From Nematopogon swammerdamellus (taxonomy: Eukaryota; Arthropoda; Insecta; Lepidoptera; Adelidae): a DNA stretch of 64,000 bases. A model generated the notes under the pieces. That model was given only the letters and a program-made list of their open reading frames with translations, ran no database searches and was not told the DNA's origin. How positions within the stretch are numbered: position 1 is the stretch's first letter; each line of letters begins with the position of its first letter. The position numbers and the translations under genes are program-made. Below are positions 34,591 through 45,054 of this stretch, piece after piece. The DNA lies in NCBI GenBank assembly GCA_946902875.1, contig OX336339.1:1854397-1918396 (forward strand), read 5' to 3'.

Positions 34591-34822
34591 GAGCACCGCG
34601 AGTTCCTGCTGGACCTGGACTCGCACAAGTCGATCGTGGTGTCGCTGAACATCGTGGGCGCGCACGTGGCTCAGCACGCGGGCGACGCGCGCGCCGCCGG
34701 CGAGCTGCGCGCGCGGCTCGCCGCCGACAACGCGCGCTGGGACGCAGCGTGCGAGAGCGCCGCCGCCAGGCAGCGCTCGCTCCAGCACGCGCTGGTGCAC
34801 AACCAGCAGTTCCACGATATCG
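34591..34822 (+). CDS. Msp300: Nesprin exon, last spectrin repeats
   Basis: The acceptor is catttcgcag|GAG and the donor is CGATATCG|gtgagc, leaving phase 1. It encodes EHREFLLDLDSHKSIVVSLN, continuing to NNARWDAACESAAARQRSL-type helix and HALVHNQQFHDIG. 'LDLDSHKSIVVSLNIVG' fits the C-terminal spectrin repeats of this family. It lies about 130 bp after the right terminus of the foldback mariner-type element. Confidence 0.92.
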
Positions 34823-34990
34823 GTGAGCGCACCATCACACCTGATCGAGCATCTTATTTACCATCCATCTTGCTGTACGCCCCGCCAAGGCCGCCGTGCT
34901 GGACGTAGCATACACACCATCGTGCGCGTATCCAGCGTGCTAGTTTCAGTCGAACGAGTGAGAGAGAGAGCACGTCTATTGTTTTGTTGT

Positions 34991-35178
34991 CTATATAAAA
35001 AAATATAAAAACCGCCTTCAAAAATGTATGAAATAAAAAAATAAAAATCGAACCCTAGAGTTGAAGGCGGTCGGTTATTTTTGCTTGCTTTAGCACCACC
35101 GCCTTCAACTCTAGGGTTCGATTTTTATTTTTTTATTTCATACATTTTTGAAGGCGGTTTTTATATTTTTTTAAATAG
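34991..35178. mobile_element. Near-perfect 80-bp-arm hairpin
   Basis: Arms 34991-35070 and 35099-35178 match almost base for base in inverted sense ('aaccctagagttgaaggcgg' / 'ccgccttcaactctagggtt') with a 28-bp loop. In a nesprin intron. Confidence 0.88.
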
Positions 35179-35271
35179 TTTTTTATTTGACAGTTTTTTA
35201 GTAATTTTTATTTGCTATTAATGTACTCGGCGGAATCGCTCGGCCTTCGGCCTCGCGATTCCGCCTCGCTT

Positions 35272-35452
35272 TCCAATCCGATCTTGACCAAAAAAAAAAT
35301 GGGACCACCTTGGAGCTAGACTGAACCGAACACAAAAAGAATCATCGAAATCGGTTCACAATTGGGGAAGATATTGCTGAACATACATAAAAAAAAATAC
35401 ATACAGCCGAACATAGAACCTCCTCCTTTTTTGAAGTCGGTTAAAAATGGCG
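35272..35452 (-). repeat. 'ggaggttctca' family, reverse copy
   Basis: 'cgatcttgaccaaaaaaaaa', 'aatcatcgaaatcggttcac' and 'cctccttttttgaagtcggt', the reverse of the copy at 30395. Confidence 0.65.
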
Positions 35453-35497
35453 CCTGTTTTATCCAAACGTCAAAAAATGGAACGTCAAATTTGCTGT

Positions 35498-35882
35498 AGA
35501 GAGCGTTTCAACTAAATCTTCCCTTCGCCGTTATGTTGGATCCACTGTTAGGGTCACTGTCAGTGCTTAAATTCGTGTTACCAGATTGTGAATATTATAT
35601 TACCTAATAATGTAATCGGTATTTACCACAGAGCATCAAATACCTACCGCGCGCGCCCCCTACTAGAGACGCCCTAAGCGATAATATTTGAAACCCAAAA
35701 ACTACCGTATAATAAATAAGTAAGTAATAAGTATTTACCGTATAATAAATACGGTACATACCGATAATTACGGGTAAATCTGTACACATAGCAACCCTCA
35801 ACGCTGTTTTGACAGATAGACAGTGGAGCCAACATAACGGCGAAGGGAAGATTTAGTTGAAACGTTCTCTACAGCAAGCCTA
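35498..35882. mobile_element. MITE, 'cccttcgccgttatgttgg' TIR family, copy 1
   Basis: Inverted ends 'gtagagagcgtttcaactaa' + 'cttcccttcgccgttatgtt' and 'aacataacggcgaagggaag' + 'gaaacgttctctac'. A second copy is 38363-38623. Confidence 0.8.
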
Positions 35883-36161
35883 CACACGATCCAGCACGCA
35901 CGATGCACGACCGTCCTGACGTACGTCCGGGATATTCATCATCCATCGGCGACGTACGTCACGCTTAGACAGTGGTGGGGGGGGACCGTTGCTGGATGCA
36001 AAATGCGTCCAGCGGGTCCAGCAAGCAATTAATAATAATTACCGACGTACATCGAGCCTATTCATTGTCGTTTTTCATCGTGCGTCGTGCGTGGCCTTCG
36101 CAGGACGTACAGCAGGCTGGATGGTGATAGGCGCTTAAACGACGAAGAGCGCTCTTCGTAC

Positions 36162-36603
36162 CAACGAGGTATTATGTACTAGAGTTCTCACTCGGGTGAC
36201 GGGCATTGCTCCGCCGAGTTGAGGCACAATTTACGAATTGGGGCACATGAAAACTAGTCGATCGCGAGCGGCCGAACGCGTCGCACGTGTCAGCGCCTGC
36301 GCGCATCGCGCATGCCCGGTTGTATTTCAATGCACATGTTGTGACATGTTGGGGTGGCCTTGGCTGGCGTTGTCGCTTACCTGCCGCTAGCCCCTCTCCC
36401 GCTCGCTTCCCGCCCCGCGTGAGTCCCTCTCACCGCCCGCTAGCCCCACTCCCGGTCGCTTCCCGCCCGCGCGAGCTCCCCTCTGCCGCTCGGCTCTGCG
36501 CCCCGCCTCCCCGCTACCTTACCTCATACCTCAACTGGTGTTACGCCGTTTCTCTGTATCTTTTCTTTGTAGCGATGATAACTCTATACATAATACCTCG
36601 TTG
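36162..36603 (+). mobile_element. hAT-like non-autonomous TIR element with 8-bp TSD, copy 1
   Basis: TIRs caacgaggtattatgtacta / atacataatacctcgttg are flanked by cttcgtac at 36154-36161 and 36604-36611. The interior is GC-rich with repeated 'cgcccgctagcccc'-type blocks. An eight-base duplication is a mark of the hAT superfamily. Confidence 0.8.
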
Positions 36604-37653
36604 CTTCGTACAGAGTATTTCGTTAGCGTCAAGCAATCATATAGGCACCTGTCACGCCACCAACCTGACAGCGTGAATAGGTCACGCCCAACTTGAAGTA
36701 CCCGAGACTGTAATTGGGGGGAAATATATAATATTCGTTTCTGAAATAATACTACAGCAATTTATATTCAAACTCACATTATAATAAATTATTATGAACA
36801 AATAAATTACAACGCACTCTTATTCCTAGTTAATTCCTCTGTGATTGTACGTAGGCACGCAGTGTTTCAAGTTTTCACATTCCACCTTTGGTGAGCTGCG
36901 ATGCAATCACCAGCATAGATAGATACAATATGTTCGAACAGGATAGGTACAATTTAATTTAAAATGACGTCTCAAACTAAAGTCTCCTCTTGTGAATCTG
37001 GAGTTATGAAGACCAGATAGTCTGCGGTTGTGTGATGTGATGATCTACCGTGGAGAAGAGAGTAAAGAGGAGTTGCGGGCAAATCGGGTAAGGTCGCGCG
37101 CTACCAACTGGGGGCATGGCGTGGTGGCGTTCGCGGAGTGGAGATAAGCGATTCATGATTGGTAGACTAGTCGTGCCTCTCACCACCGCCACTGCCTGCA
37201 CTGGCGACACAGACATGTTTAAGAGTCCGTAATACCTCACATTTATTCGACTGATCCTCTGTTATATCGACAATACTGCAAAAATCACTCTGTAATAAAA
37301 TATGATAAAAGTGAGTACTAATTCTGCGTATAATGCGTAGCGAAAACATGATTCCATTTAATATTCTCTTTAGAACAAAAAATATTGCAAAATTACCTCC
37401 AAAACCGCCAGTAAAACCGCTAGTATTCAATAAATACTTTAAATTATTTTATGAAACTTTGCATATGAAAATAACTGATCTCTATATAAAGCAGGTCCTA
37501 TTTAATTTTATAATTTTTTTTTCATTCAAAACACCGAATAAACTACGCAATTTAGACTAACGATTAAATCATCGAATACGTCCATCCCCTTTCGTTTTCT
37601 CACAGATTGTCTATCGGCCTACCCCGCCCGGTCTCTAGCAGCGTCATAACGAC

Positions 37654-38056
37654 TCTTAAGACGAGACGGAAGTTAACTTTCTTCATACAAAATCGTCTTT
37701 TATATTTTCTAGCCCGCTAAACTTTATCCGATTTTTATAAATTGTTTTGTTTGTTTTAAGGACAGTTCAATATACGTTTATTTTTTGTTTAGATGAAATA
37801 TACCTACAACACTGGAGCTAAAAATTTGTATTTCGACCAAAAAAAAATAGCATTTTTTTTATTTAAGTTCATTAAACTTTATTGAGTCATCAATTTAGAT
37901 ATTCAAAAAATAAAAAGACAGGAACGTAGATTCCTGACTGTCCTTATTACAATAAAAAAAAGAATTGTAAAAATCGGATAAGGTTTAGGGGTGTAAAAAA
38001 CATAAATGCGGAAAGATCATTTTGTATGGACAACGTTAACTTCCGTCTCGTCTTAA
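37654..38056. mobile_element. TIR element, 'ttaagacgagacggaagtta' ends
   Basis: 'ttaagacgagacggaagtta' at the left and 'taacttccgtctcgtcttaa' at the right. One end of the same family lies at 1966-2000, right after a nesprin donor. Confidence 0.75.
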
Positions 38057-38146
38057 ATAGACTCTTAAATATACTCGTCATAACGAAATTGTAACTAGAA
38101 ACGTCCTCTGCACTGTCTCCTCCGTGTACCTACACCAACAAATCAC

Positions 38147-38350
38147 CCAATTTTTTTAACTGTGCACTTCGAGCCCCCCGCTTACTTCCTCACCTCTCCG
38201 CCGACGCCTATCAGTAGACACACACACACACAGCAAGGCGTGGTACTGATAATGCGTCTGCGGAGAGGTGAGGAAGTAAGCGGGGGTGAATTCAGTCCTG
38301 CCAACCTAACGACGTTGACAGATCGAAGTGCAAAGTTAAAAAAATTGGGT
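38147..38350. mobile_element. TIR element with nested inverted arms and (CA)n centre
   Basis: Outer arms 'ccaatttttttaactgtgca' / 'gcaaagttaaaaaaattggg' and inner arms 'cccgcttacttcctcacctc' / 'gaggtgaggaagtaagcggg' around (ac)n. Confidence 0.7.
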
Positions 38351-38362
38351 TATACGATTAGA

Positions 38363-38623
38363 GATCGTTTCAACAAAAAATTCCCTTCGCCGTTATGTTG
38401 GCTCCACTGTCAGTGTCACTGTCAGTGCTTAAAATCGTATTGCCAGATTGTGAAGATTATATTACCTAATAATGTAATCGGTATTTACCGTATAATAAAT
38501 ACGGTAAATACCGATAATTACGGGTAAATCTGTACACATAGCAACCCTCAACGCTGTTTTGACAGATAGACAGTGGAGCCAACATAACGGCGAAGGGAAC
38601 TTTTAGTAGAAACGCTCTCTACA
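38363..38623. mobile_element. MITE, same family, copy 2, abutting a nesprin splice site
   Basis: 'ttcccttcgccgttatgttg' and 'aacataacggcgaagggaac' are its inverted ends. The right end (gaaacgctctctac) is at 38623 and the next exon begins at 38650. Confidence 0.8.
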
Positions 38624-38649
38624 TGTTCGCGCACATCGCGCCATTGCAG

Positions 38650-38875
38650 TGGTGGAGCTAGTGTCGCGGCTGGCGGCGGCCGAGCGCGGCGTGCGGGCGC
38701 GCGAGCCGCTGCGGCTGACGCGGCCGCCGGACGAGCTGCGGCGCGACTTCCGCCGCTTCAGCGAGCTGCGCGACGAGCTCGAGCGGACGGAGCCGCGCGT
38801 GCACGCTCTGCACGAGGCCGCGCAGCTGCTGCGCCGCGGCGACGCGCCACCGCAGGCCGACGACATCTGCAGGAG
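38650..38875 (+). CDS. Msp300: Nesprin exon near the C-terminus
   Basis: The acceptor is gcgccattgcag|TG. Two bases complete a valine codon split after phase 1. The donor is TGCAGGAG|gtgaca, leaving phase 2. It encodes VELVSRLAAAERGVRAREPL, continuing to HEAAQLLRRGDAPPQADDIC. A TIR element ends at 38623, so only about 27 bp of non-element sequence lies before the acceptor and the branch point must lie in or beside the element. Confidence 0.9.
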
Positions 38876-39454
38876 GTGACAACACTTGCGCTTTTTTAAA
38901 TTGTTTATTTTTGTATATTAGTTAGTACTTAATTTTTTATCCGCTGCGCTAAGCACAAAGGAGGGTCATGTTTTTTTATATTTTATTTCTAAAATTTTAC
39001 AGCATTACATAAATATTTAACTGACATGATATATAAAAAAAAACAAAGCAAATTTCAGATTAATATAACAAAAAGAATCAATATAATATATTGATATGAT
39101 ATGAATATAGTATATTATACTAAACAAAGCAAAGGAAGAAACATTTACACCTACAGAAAACATTTTTTTACCTACCACTGTGTGTGTGTTTTTTTCGTAA
39201 ATTATATTATTAGACGTATTTTAGTAACTATCCACATAATAATATAGCCTGCAGTATATCGAAAGTACAGCTTGAGAGCAAGATTAACAATTTTACTGAT
39301 AGTTCTGCCTACTACTGACAGACTTAATTAAGTGTATCAGCTGTAAAGAGGATTTATATATGGTTAACATTTGATACATAATTTGTATCAACTCAATAAT
39401 GTTAGAATAGAACGATGGATCACTAATGCACAATCTATCATTATGCAACGGCAG

Positions 39455-39602
39455 ACTGGGCGAGCTGCGCTTGCGGCTGCAATCCCTGCGCAAGCTATCC
39501 GGCGTGTACGCGCTGAAGTTGGGCGCCGCGCTCGCGCGCCATCCGTCGCACCTCTCCTCCGCCCTGGCCGCCGTAGCCGCCGCCAGCGCCGCGCCCGCGC
39601 AG
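39455..39602 (+). CDS. Msp300: Nesprin exon near the C-terminus
   Basis: The acceptor is caacggcag|A; one base completes the AG|A arginine codon. The donor is GCGCAG|gtacaa, phase 0. It encodes RLGELRLRLQSLRKLSGVYA, continuing to LKLGAALARHPSHLSSALAA. 'RLxELRxRLQSLRxLxGVY' is a helix from the linker/last repeat region that precedes the KASH segment. Confidence 0.9.
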
Positions 39603-39786
39603 GTACAAACACCTCACACCTTCCGTGCTCATACAACATCCACTTTGCTGTGTACTGGTACCGATGTCGTTGTTTTGCTTGTACAGTCATCGCCATCAAA
39701 ACCCAGCAAAAAGTCAGGATGAACTCAAAAACTGTACTAAACTAGATAGACGCGGTGCTGTGGCCCTGCGCTTGCTACGCCAAAAG

Positions 39787-40345
39787 GAATATGAACTTAT
39801 AAAGGAATATGATTGGGCTAGCGCGCGCACAAGCGAGCGGTAAGAGGAAGCGATGCATAAGGCCCTACCTAATGTGTTAAAAATGTCAAATGGTGATGAC
39901 GAAAATGATAGATGGCGTTATTCCTCAAAAATTCAACGCCATCTATCATTCGTCATTACCATTTGACCTATTAAACTTTCATATATATATATATACACAA
40001 TTTTATCTGACGACGACAATAGGGCGAAATATGATAAAAAATATGTGTTTTTTTAATTAATAATTTTAATAATATGTAGGTATATTAAAAATAGCTAAAA
40101 ACCAAATATTGGCATAAAAAGTATTTAATTCATAATGTGTTAAAACGAAAATAGTTTTCTCGCCGTCTTTCTCCGCTCTACGAGGATTGTCGGTATTGCA
40201 AGCAAGGGTGAGGGGACGCCGGAGTCTTATGTATGATTGTCGAGAAAATACTTATCGAGCACCGCGACTATCCAAGTTTGGTACGGTCTTTGATCATATG
40301 GCCATTACCGGTAACAACGAGATTTTGTAGCTTTTCGCTGGGTTT
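39787..40345 (+). repeat. Repeat copy interrupted by a hairpin-bearing insertion
   Basis: Shares 'aatatgaacttataaaggaa' and 'cgccgtctttctccgctcta' with 53615 and 54549. At 39871-39882 and 40134-40145 the sequence aatgtgttaaaa is duplicated, bounding an insertion; the copy at 54640 has it once. Confidence 0.7.
39883..40133. mobile_element. Insertion with hairpin, flanked by 12-bp repeat
   Basis: Bounded by aatgtgttaaaa on both sides inside a known repeat. It starts with a hairpin (39885-39919 / 39935-39967: 'gtcaaatggtgatgacgaaa' and 'cgtcattaccatttgac'). Confidence 0.6.
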
Positions 40346-41858
40346 AGAGACCGAAGACTATACAAGTATTGTTTAGGGTTGCTCGGTTTATGGATCAGTC
40401 ATTTATTCTTCCGTTTGGCTTGTGACAGTGAAATGGCGAAAGAATTGTAATAAAAATAAAATAAAAATAAAATACTATAATAATATAAGCGATCTAGAAA
40501 TTGGCAAATTAGAAGTTAAATACTTAAGATCCACGTCACGCATTAGAGTTAGAAACACACACCCCTTACAGTGCTTTAAGTATTGCGGTCGAACAACAAA
40601 ATAATGTTATAATGTAAGTTAATATAGGAAGCTTTTTAATTCTTAGTGCATTTGATATTTTTCGGCACCAATAATTTGCTGCTTTTTGAACAACTACCTA
40701 GATCGACACGTTGGTTTAATTTGCGATATAAATTGTAAGATTAGAGTCATTAATCTCCCACTGTGAGAAGTCTTAATCATTAATGAGAATTGGAATGTGA
40801 ATTCGCAATAAAAAAATACAATTGCTATGTTACATTTTTCCCCTGTTTATAAATTGTTGTAACAATTATAGTTTTTTTATATATATATACAAGGTGGGAC
40901 GAAAATTAATGTCATAGTGGAAATTGGCTGCCATTTTGTTAGAATTACTTTTGCTCCACCTGTTATATAAATATAAAAACCTATACTACCAAGAACTATC
41001 AAGCAATGTCAAAAAGACACAAATAATAAAAATCTTAAATGTTACAGTCGCTTTCACGAGTCATGAGCATAGATGGACAGTGAACTAACATTGCACGCAA
41101 GTATATAGTAGTCGAACGACGCGTGTGAGCCCAATAGGCGACGAGCGTCGACTGACGAACCAATCGCGTGAAGCTTCGGCGCCCCGTCGACGTCACATCC
41201 CGTCAAACCGACCAATGAAAAGTGTGCTCATGACTCGTGAAAGCAACTGTACAACGCATTTGATTTGGTCACTGTAATTAAACTTATCATTACGTTGTTG
41301 TTGCTTGTCTTCGCACCGCACTATATTTTTCAAATCACATCATTACCGAAGAAACCAAATTAATATATTGCCAAGAAAACCAAATACAATCGGCCCGCGG
41401 TAGCTAGTGTGCTGGCAAAGAAATTTAGATCACACATCACTGTTGAATATGAATAAATCTTCAACGAGATTTTTTTTTTCATTTTTTCTCTGCTTTCCAT
41501 AATGGACAAGGTAATTAAATTTTTCTTTAAAAAAAATCTAAATTATTGTACACAAAAAGGAGATGTTCTATGCATTCTCAGTATTTCTCCATCATGGAAA
41601 TTTTTAACTATATTGAAAATAAAATTGGTTTAATGGTTAAAAAAAAAATATTTAGAATTTTCGCAATGAAATTCAAAATTATATTACACACAAAAAAGGT
41701 TTTTTTTACTGTTTTTGTATTTTTTTCTTAGTGGAAACGCAATAAAATTTTTAATTAATAACATTAAAAGTATAGTGCGGTGTCGGAGAGGAGCGGTTGA
41801 CAGATCACCCCGTAGAGCTTATTTGCACCGTATGTTGACGTGTGTTTTCACCCTGTAG
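40346..41858. other. Nesprin intron, no recognised gene
   Basis: AT-rich. It contains 'tatatatacaaggtgggacga' (a possible transposon terminus near 40880) and near 41047-41250 a pair 'cgctttcacgagtcatgagc' / 'gctcatgactcgtgaaagca' that are inverted, marking a roughly 205-bp TIR element. Otherwise nothing is seen. Confidence 0.6.
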
Positions 41859-41920
41859 CTACTGGAGTCGGAACAAGACGATCTCAGCAGCGTGGACCTG
41901 CCCCCGCTCACAGGCGACGA
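41859..41920 (+). CDS. Msp300: Nesprin short acidic exon before the KASH exon
   Basis: The acceptor has a pyrimidine-rich tract (tgttttcaccctgtag|CTA) and the donor is a consensus GGCGACGA|gtaagt. The exon has 62 nt and leaves phase 2. It encodes LLESEQDDLSSVDLPPLTGD, an acidic linker that joins in phase to the KASH exon (GA|C, Asp). Short acidic linkers before the membrane anchor are usual in nesprins. Confidence 0.88.
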
Positions 41921-42054
41921 GTAAGTACTTGCAACACCACAAGCTCTCTCACTATCTAAATGACGTTAGGGATCCGTCGAGAAGAAAATATTAATCGGGA
42001 AGTTCCATTGTTGAAAATGCGTATTTCCATTATTCATCAGTAGGCGCTTAAACT

Positions 42055-42540
42055 CAACGAGGAATTATTTTTCACTAGAGCTCTTACTCGGGCAACGGGT
42101 ATTGCTCCGCCGAGTTGAGGCTCAATTTACGAATTGGGGCACATGAGAAACTAATCGATCGCGAGCGGCCGAACTGGTCGCACGCGCCACCGCCTGCGCG
42201 CATCGCGCATGCCCGGTTGTATTTCAATGCACATGTGACACATGACCAACCCGGCCTTGGCTGGCGTTGCCGCTTACCGGCCGCTAGCCCCTCTCCCGCT
42301 CACTTTCCGTCCCGCGCGAGCCCCTCTCACCGCCCGCTAGCCCTACTCCCGGTCGCTTCCCGCCCCGCGCGAGCCCCTCTCACCGCCCGCTAGCCCCGCT
42401 CCCGGTAGCTTCCCGCCCCGCGGGAGCTCCCCTCTACCGGTCGGCTCTGCGCTCCGCCTCCCCGCTACCTTACCTTATACCTCAGTTGGTGGGGCGCCGT
42501 TTCTCTGTATCTTTCTTCGTAGCGATAGCTCTAGTAGTCA
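42055..42540 (+). mobile_element. Same TIR family, copy 2 (right end degraded)
   Basis: Starts 'caacgaggaattatttttca' and shares 'gctccgccgagttgaggctc' and 'cgtttctctgtatctttctt' with copy 1; the right TIR is lost or very diverged near 42530. Lies between the last two nesprin exons. Confidence 0.7.
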
Positions 42541-42733
42541 CCACTTTAGTGAGGATTTTAATAATAATTGAGTTCGTATGTGCATGCATGTCCTTTACGT
42601 TAGTAATATAAAAGTCAATGATCAGAGCATAGATACTTTTACGTGAGACTTTTGGCTATTGTTCACGTCCACCTATATGTGCAGTTATTGAGATGGCAGC
42701 TAACTATAACGTGTGGTGTTGTATTGCTTGCAG

Positions 42734-42968
42734 CGCGGGCGCGGTAAGTGACGAGGCGGCCGATCAAGACCTGACGCGACTGCAGCGCGGACTGCGCTTC
42801 GTTTGTCGCGTCGCGCGCGCCTCGCTGCCCTTCCAGGCGCTCCTGCTGCTGCTGCTCGGCGCCGCGGCCCTCGCGCCCGGAGCGCCCGGCGATTCAGCAG
42901 CCTGCCGGCCCGGCGGTCTGGCGCTCGAGCCGGTCCTCCGCTACCCGGACGGCCCGCCGCCCATGTGA
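42734..42968 (+). CDS. Msp300: Nesprin terminal exon with KASH domain
   Basis: The acceptor is tattgcttgcag|C; the exon has 78 codons including the completed Asp and ends with TGA. The reading is a linker ([17 protein letters not shown]), a hydrophobic helix ([19 protein letters not shown]), then a luminal tail ending [15 protein letters not shown]. The arginine-rich pre-membrane segment, single C-terminal transmembrane helix, 'LRY' and three prolines before the last residue define a KASH domain. In the family the tail inserts into SUN trimers in the perinuclear space, forming the LINC complex that anchors nuclei to actin, microtubules or muscle Z-lines. One luminal cysteine (SAAC) has 20 residues after it; human nesprins have about 23. 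The C-terminal residue is Met. Identity is strong from sequence; function is known from the family. Confidence 0.95.
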
Positions 42969-43745
42969 TTCCGCAACGTCGGCCCGGGCCTTGTCAACTA
43001 TTTATACTATCGCTATTATTATAGGTACTCGACGTTAAAGTAGAAGTAGACGCACAGCTTCCGCGCGCCGCCAAGACCCGCGCGCGGTCAGAACGGGACG
43101 CGGAAGAAGTATAGAGGAGATGTTTCAAGCTATAATTTTTTACGTGAAACATGCGCGCGTCTCTGGTACACGCGCGTGGATGCAGTACCTACGATGTCCG
43201 TTAATTTCTATGACATGCGTCCCCAGCCGGCGCTGGGGCGCGCCAAGGTTTCTTAGACACCTCTCTTACTATCTCCCAAGCGAGACGGGAGACGGAAGAT
43301 GACTCGAGGGCGCTACGCTACCTAGGGTTGTGTGCGGCGTAACATTCCACGAAAACGATGGTGCTATTTATTGTTTAAAGCTCGCTCTCCGCCCGTCGCC
43401 CTTTCGAATGTTTTGTATAGGTTAGGTTTTGACTGGTAGAGAAGAGAGCCGGGGCGGCGGGCGGTGCGCGGTCGACCGGCCGGTGTGACAGAGCGCCCGA
43501 ACGAAGCCGCGCGGGCTCCTGTATTCTGTATAAGCTCCGCGCGGAGACGACACCGCTTTCGATGTGCGTAGACGAAACGCAATCTCATTTGTTACTTAAT
43601 TTACTATATATATAAAGGTGTGTATAATAGAATACCTTTGCATTACAAAGCTGTTTCATTTCATAAGCTCTACCTTAACCCTTTATATTCCAAATTCAAA
43701 TTTAAAAAAGTTTTTTAAACCAAATAAATACACATTATTAGTGGT
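42969..43745 (+). other. Msp300: Probable nesprin 3' untranslated region
   Basis: Sequence after the KASH stop stays GC-rich to about 43600 and shows no further ORF of interest. An AATAAA hexamer lies at 43723-43728 in AT-rich sequence and could be the polyadenylation signal. The end is a guess from that hexamer only. Confidence 0.4.
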
Positions 43746-43918
43746 CTCTGTCCTCTACACTAGCATAGTAAAAGGAGACCAGTAGGTTAACTGGAGCCCG
43801 TTTTATAAATAATCACCTACGCTGCACCGAGCCACCAGGGCTGTCACAAGTTCACAACTCACAACACGAACACAATTGACACGTAGGTAGTGAGCCTATC
43901 ATGGTGGAAATACAATTC

Positions 43919-43990
43919 CAGAGAGAAGGAGAGAGAGAGAGAAAGGAGAGAGGGAGAGAGAGAGGAGAGAGAGAGAGAGAGAGAGAGATA
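43919..43990 (+). repeat. (GA)n microsatellite
   Basis: A gagaga-rich run with agg interruptions, after the likely end of the nesprin transcript. Confidence 0.9.
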
Positions 43991-44379
43991 GAAAGAGATC
44001 TTTTAAAATAATTACTATTTATATAATAAATAATAAGTTTATAAATGAAATATAAGCGCGGGGCGGCCATCACTGACTACAAGCGAGGCAAGTGAGAATG
44101 TAAGTAGTGGTTGTGTACGGACAGCGTGCGCTGGCGCGCGCTTGTGCGCGCGATGGTTAACTAATCTGTTTAAACTATGACACTACTCTAGGCAGAATGT
44201 GCCGTAGAGGGACAGCTTACAATATTTTGTGGTAATATTTTTGGGTGTACGGGTAACTTACTTGGCTTCACATTACGTCGTAGACGGAGAAAATAAATTT
44301 ATTTTAATAATCGAAGCATTACATACTTATAATATTCTAGTAATATAAAAAAAACTCTTTAGTATGGGTGGATAAACGA

Positions 44380-44672
44380 TTTATGGAAACTGACACGGTT
44401 GGCTACATCACCTACTAAATCCGTGATGTGATACCAGAACATATTGATGACATAGGTTCTATGTCAGTGCTTCCCTTCGGTCGTGCCGGTAACACTGAAC
44501 TGGACGGAAAACACGTACTATTCACATAGCCGTTTCAACCGACCTTTGATTTAGCGAGGTGGTACCAACCCGGACGGTTTAAACCCCACCACCTAGTAAG
44601 GTAAGAAGGGAAGGGACCTACAGTTTTCGTGGAATACGAACCACGGTCAGCCTCCAACGGTCGAACGGTCAC
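44380..44672 (-). repeat. SINE copy (same family), reverse
   Basis: The reverse complement of the body: 'ggaaactgacacggttggct' near 44383, then 'ctgaactggacggaaaacac', and the head 'cagcctccaacggtcgaacgg' near 44650. Confidence 0.65.
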
Positions 44673-45054
44673 CGATATATATGGCAAAGCCGCCACGTTT
44701 GTGCAAGGAAGCTAACATTCCAAGGTGAGCTTCCCGTAACCCTATTACAAATCCCACGCCCGTCTGTTTGTCCTCCACCACGCTTAGCCAAGTATTACGA
44801 CAAGATAACCTATCAAGCAGCAAGTACCTAAGCATGAAAGCCACCTGTTGCATAACTCGGTGGAAGGACCGTGCCAATGTGATAGGTGGCCATCCTGTGA
44901 GCCTTTAGCACGTCATCTCATCTTTATCCTTGCTAGGCTTGCAATAAAAAAAATCCGGGCAAGTGCGAGTCGAACTCGCGCACCGAGGGTTCCGTATCGC
45001 CATGTCATGGTCAGCGCCACTCGCGCCAGCTATGTATTAGTTAAAATGCTTCAT

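Noticed and set aside
36287..36676. GC-rich proline/arginine frame as a gene or CpG island
   Set aside because: Same sequence recurs at 42.1 and 47.1 kb inside an element with inverted ends and 8-bp TSDs.
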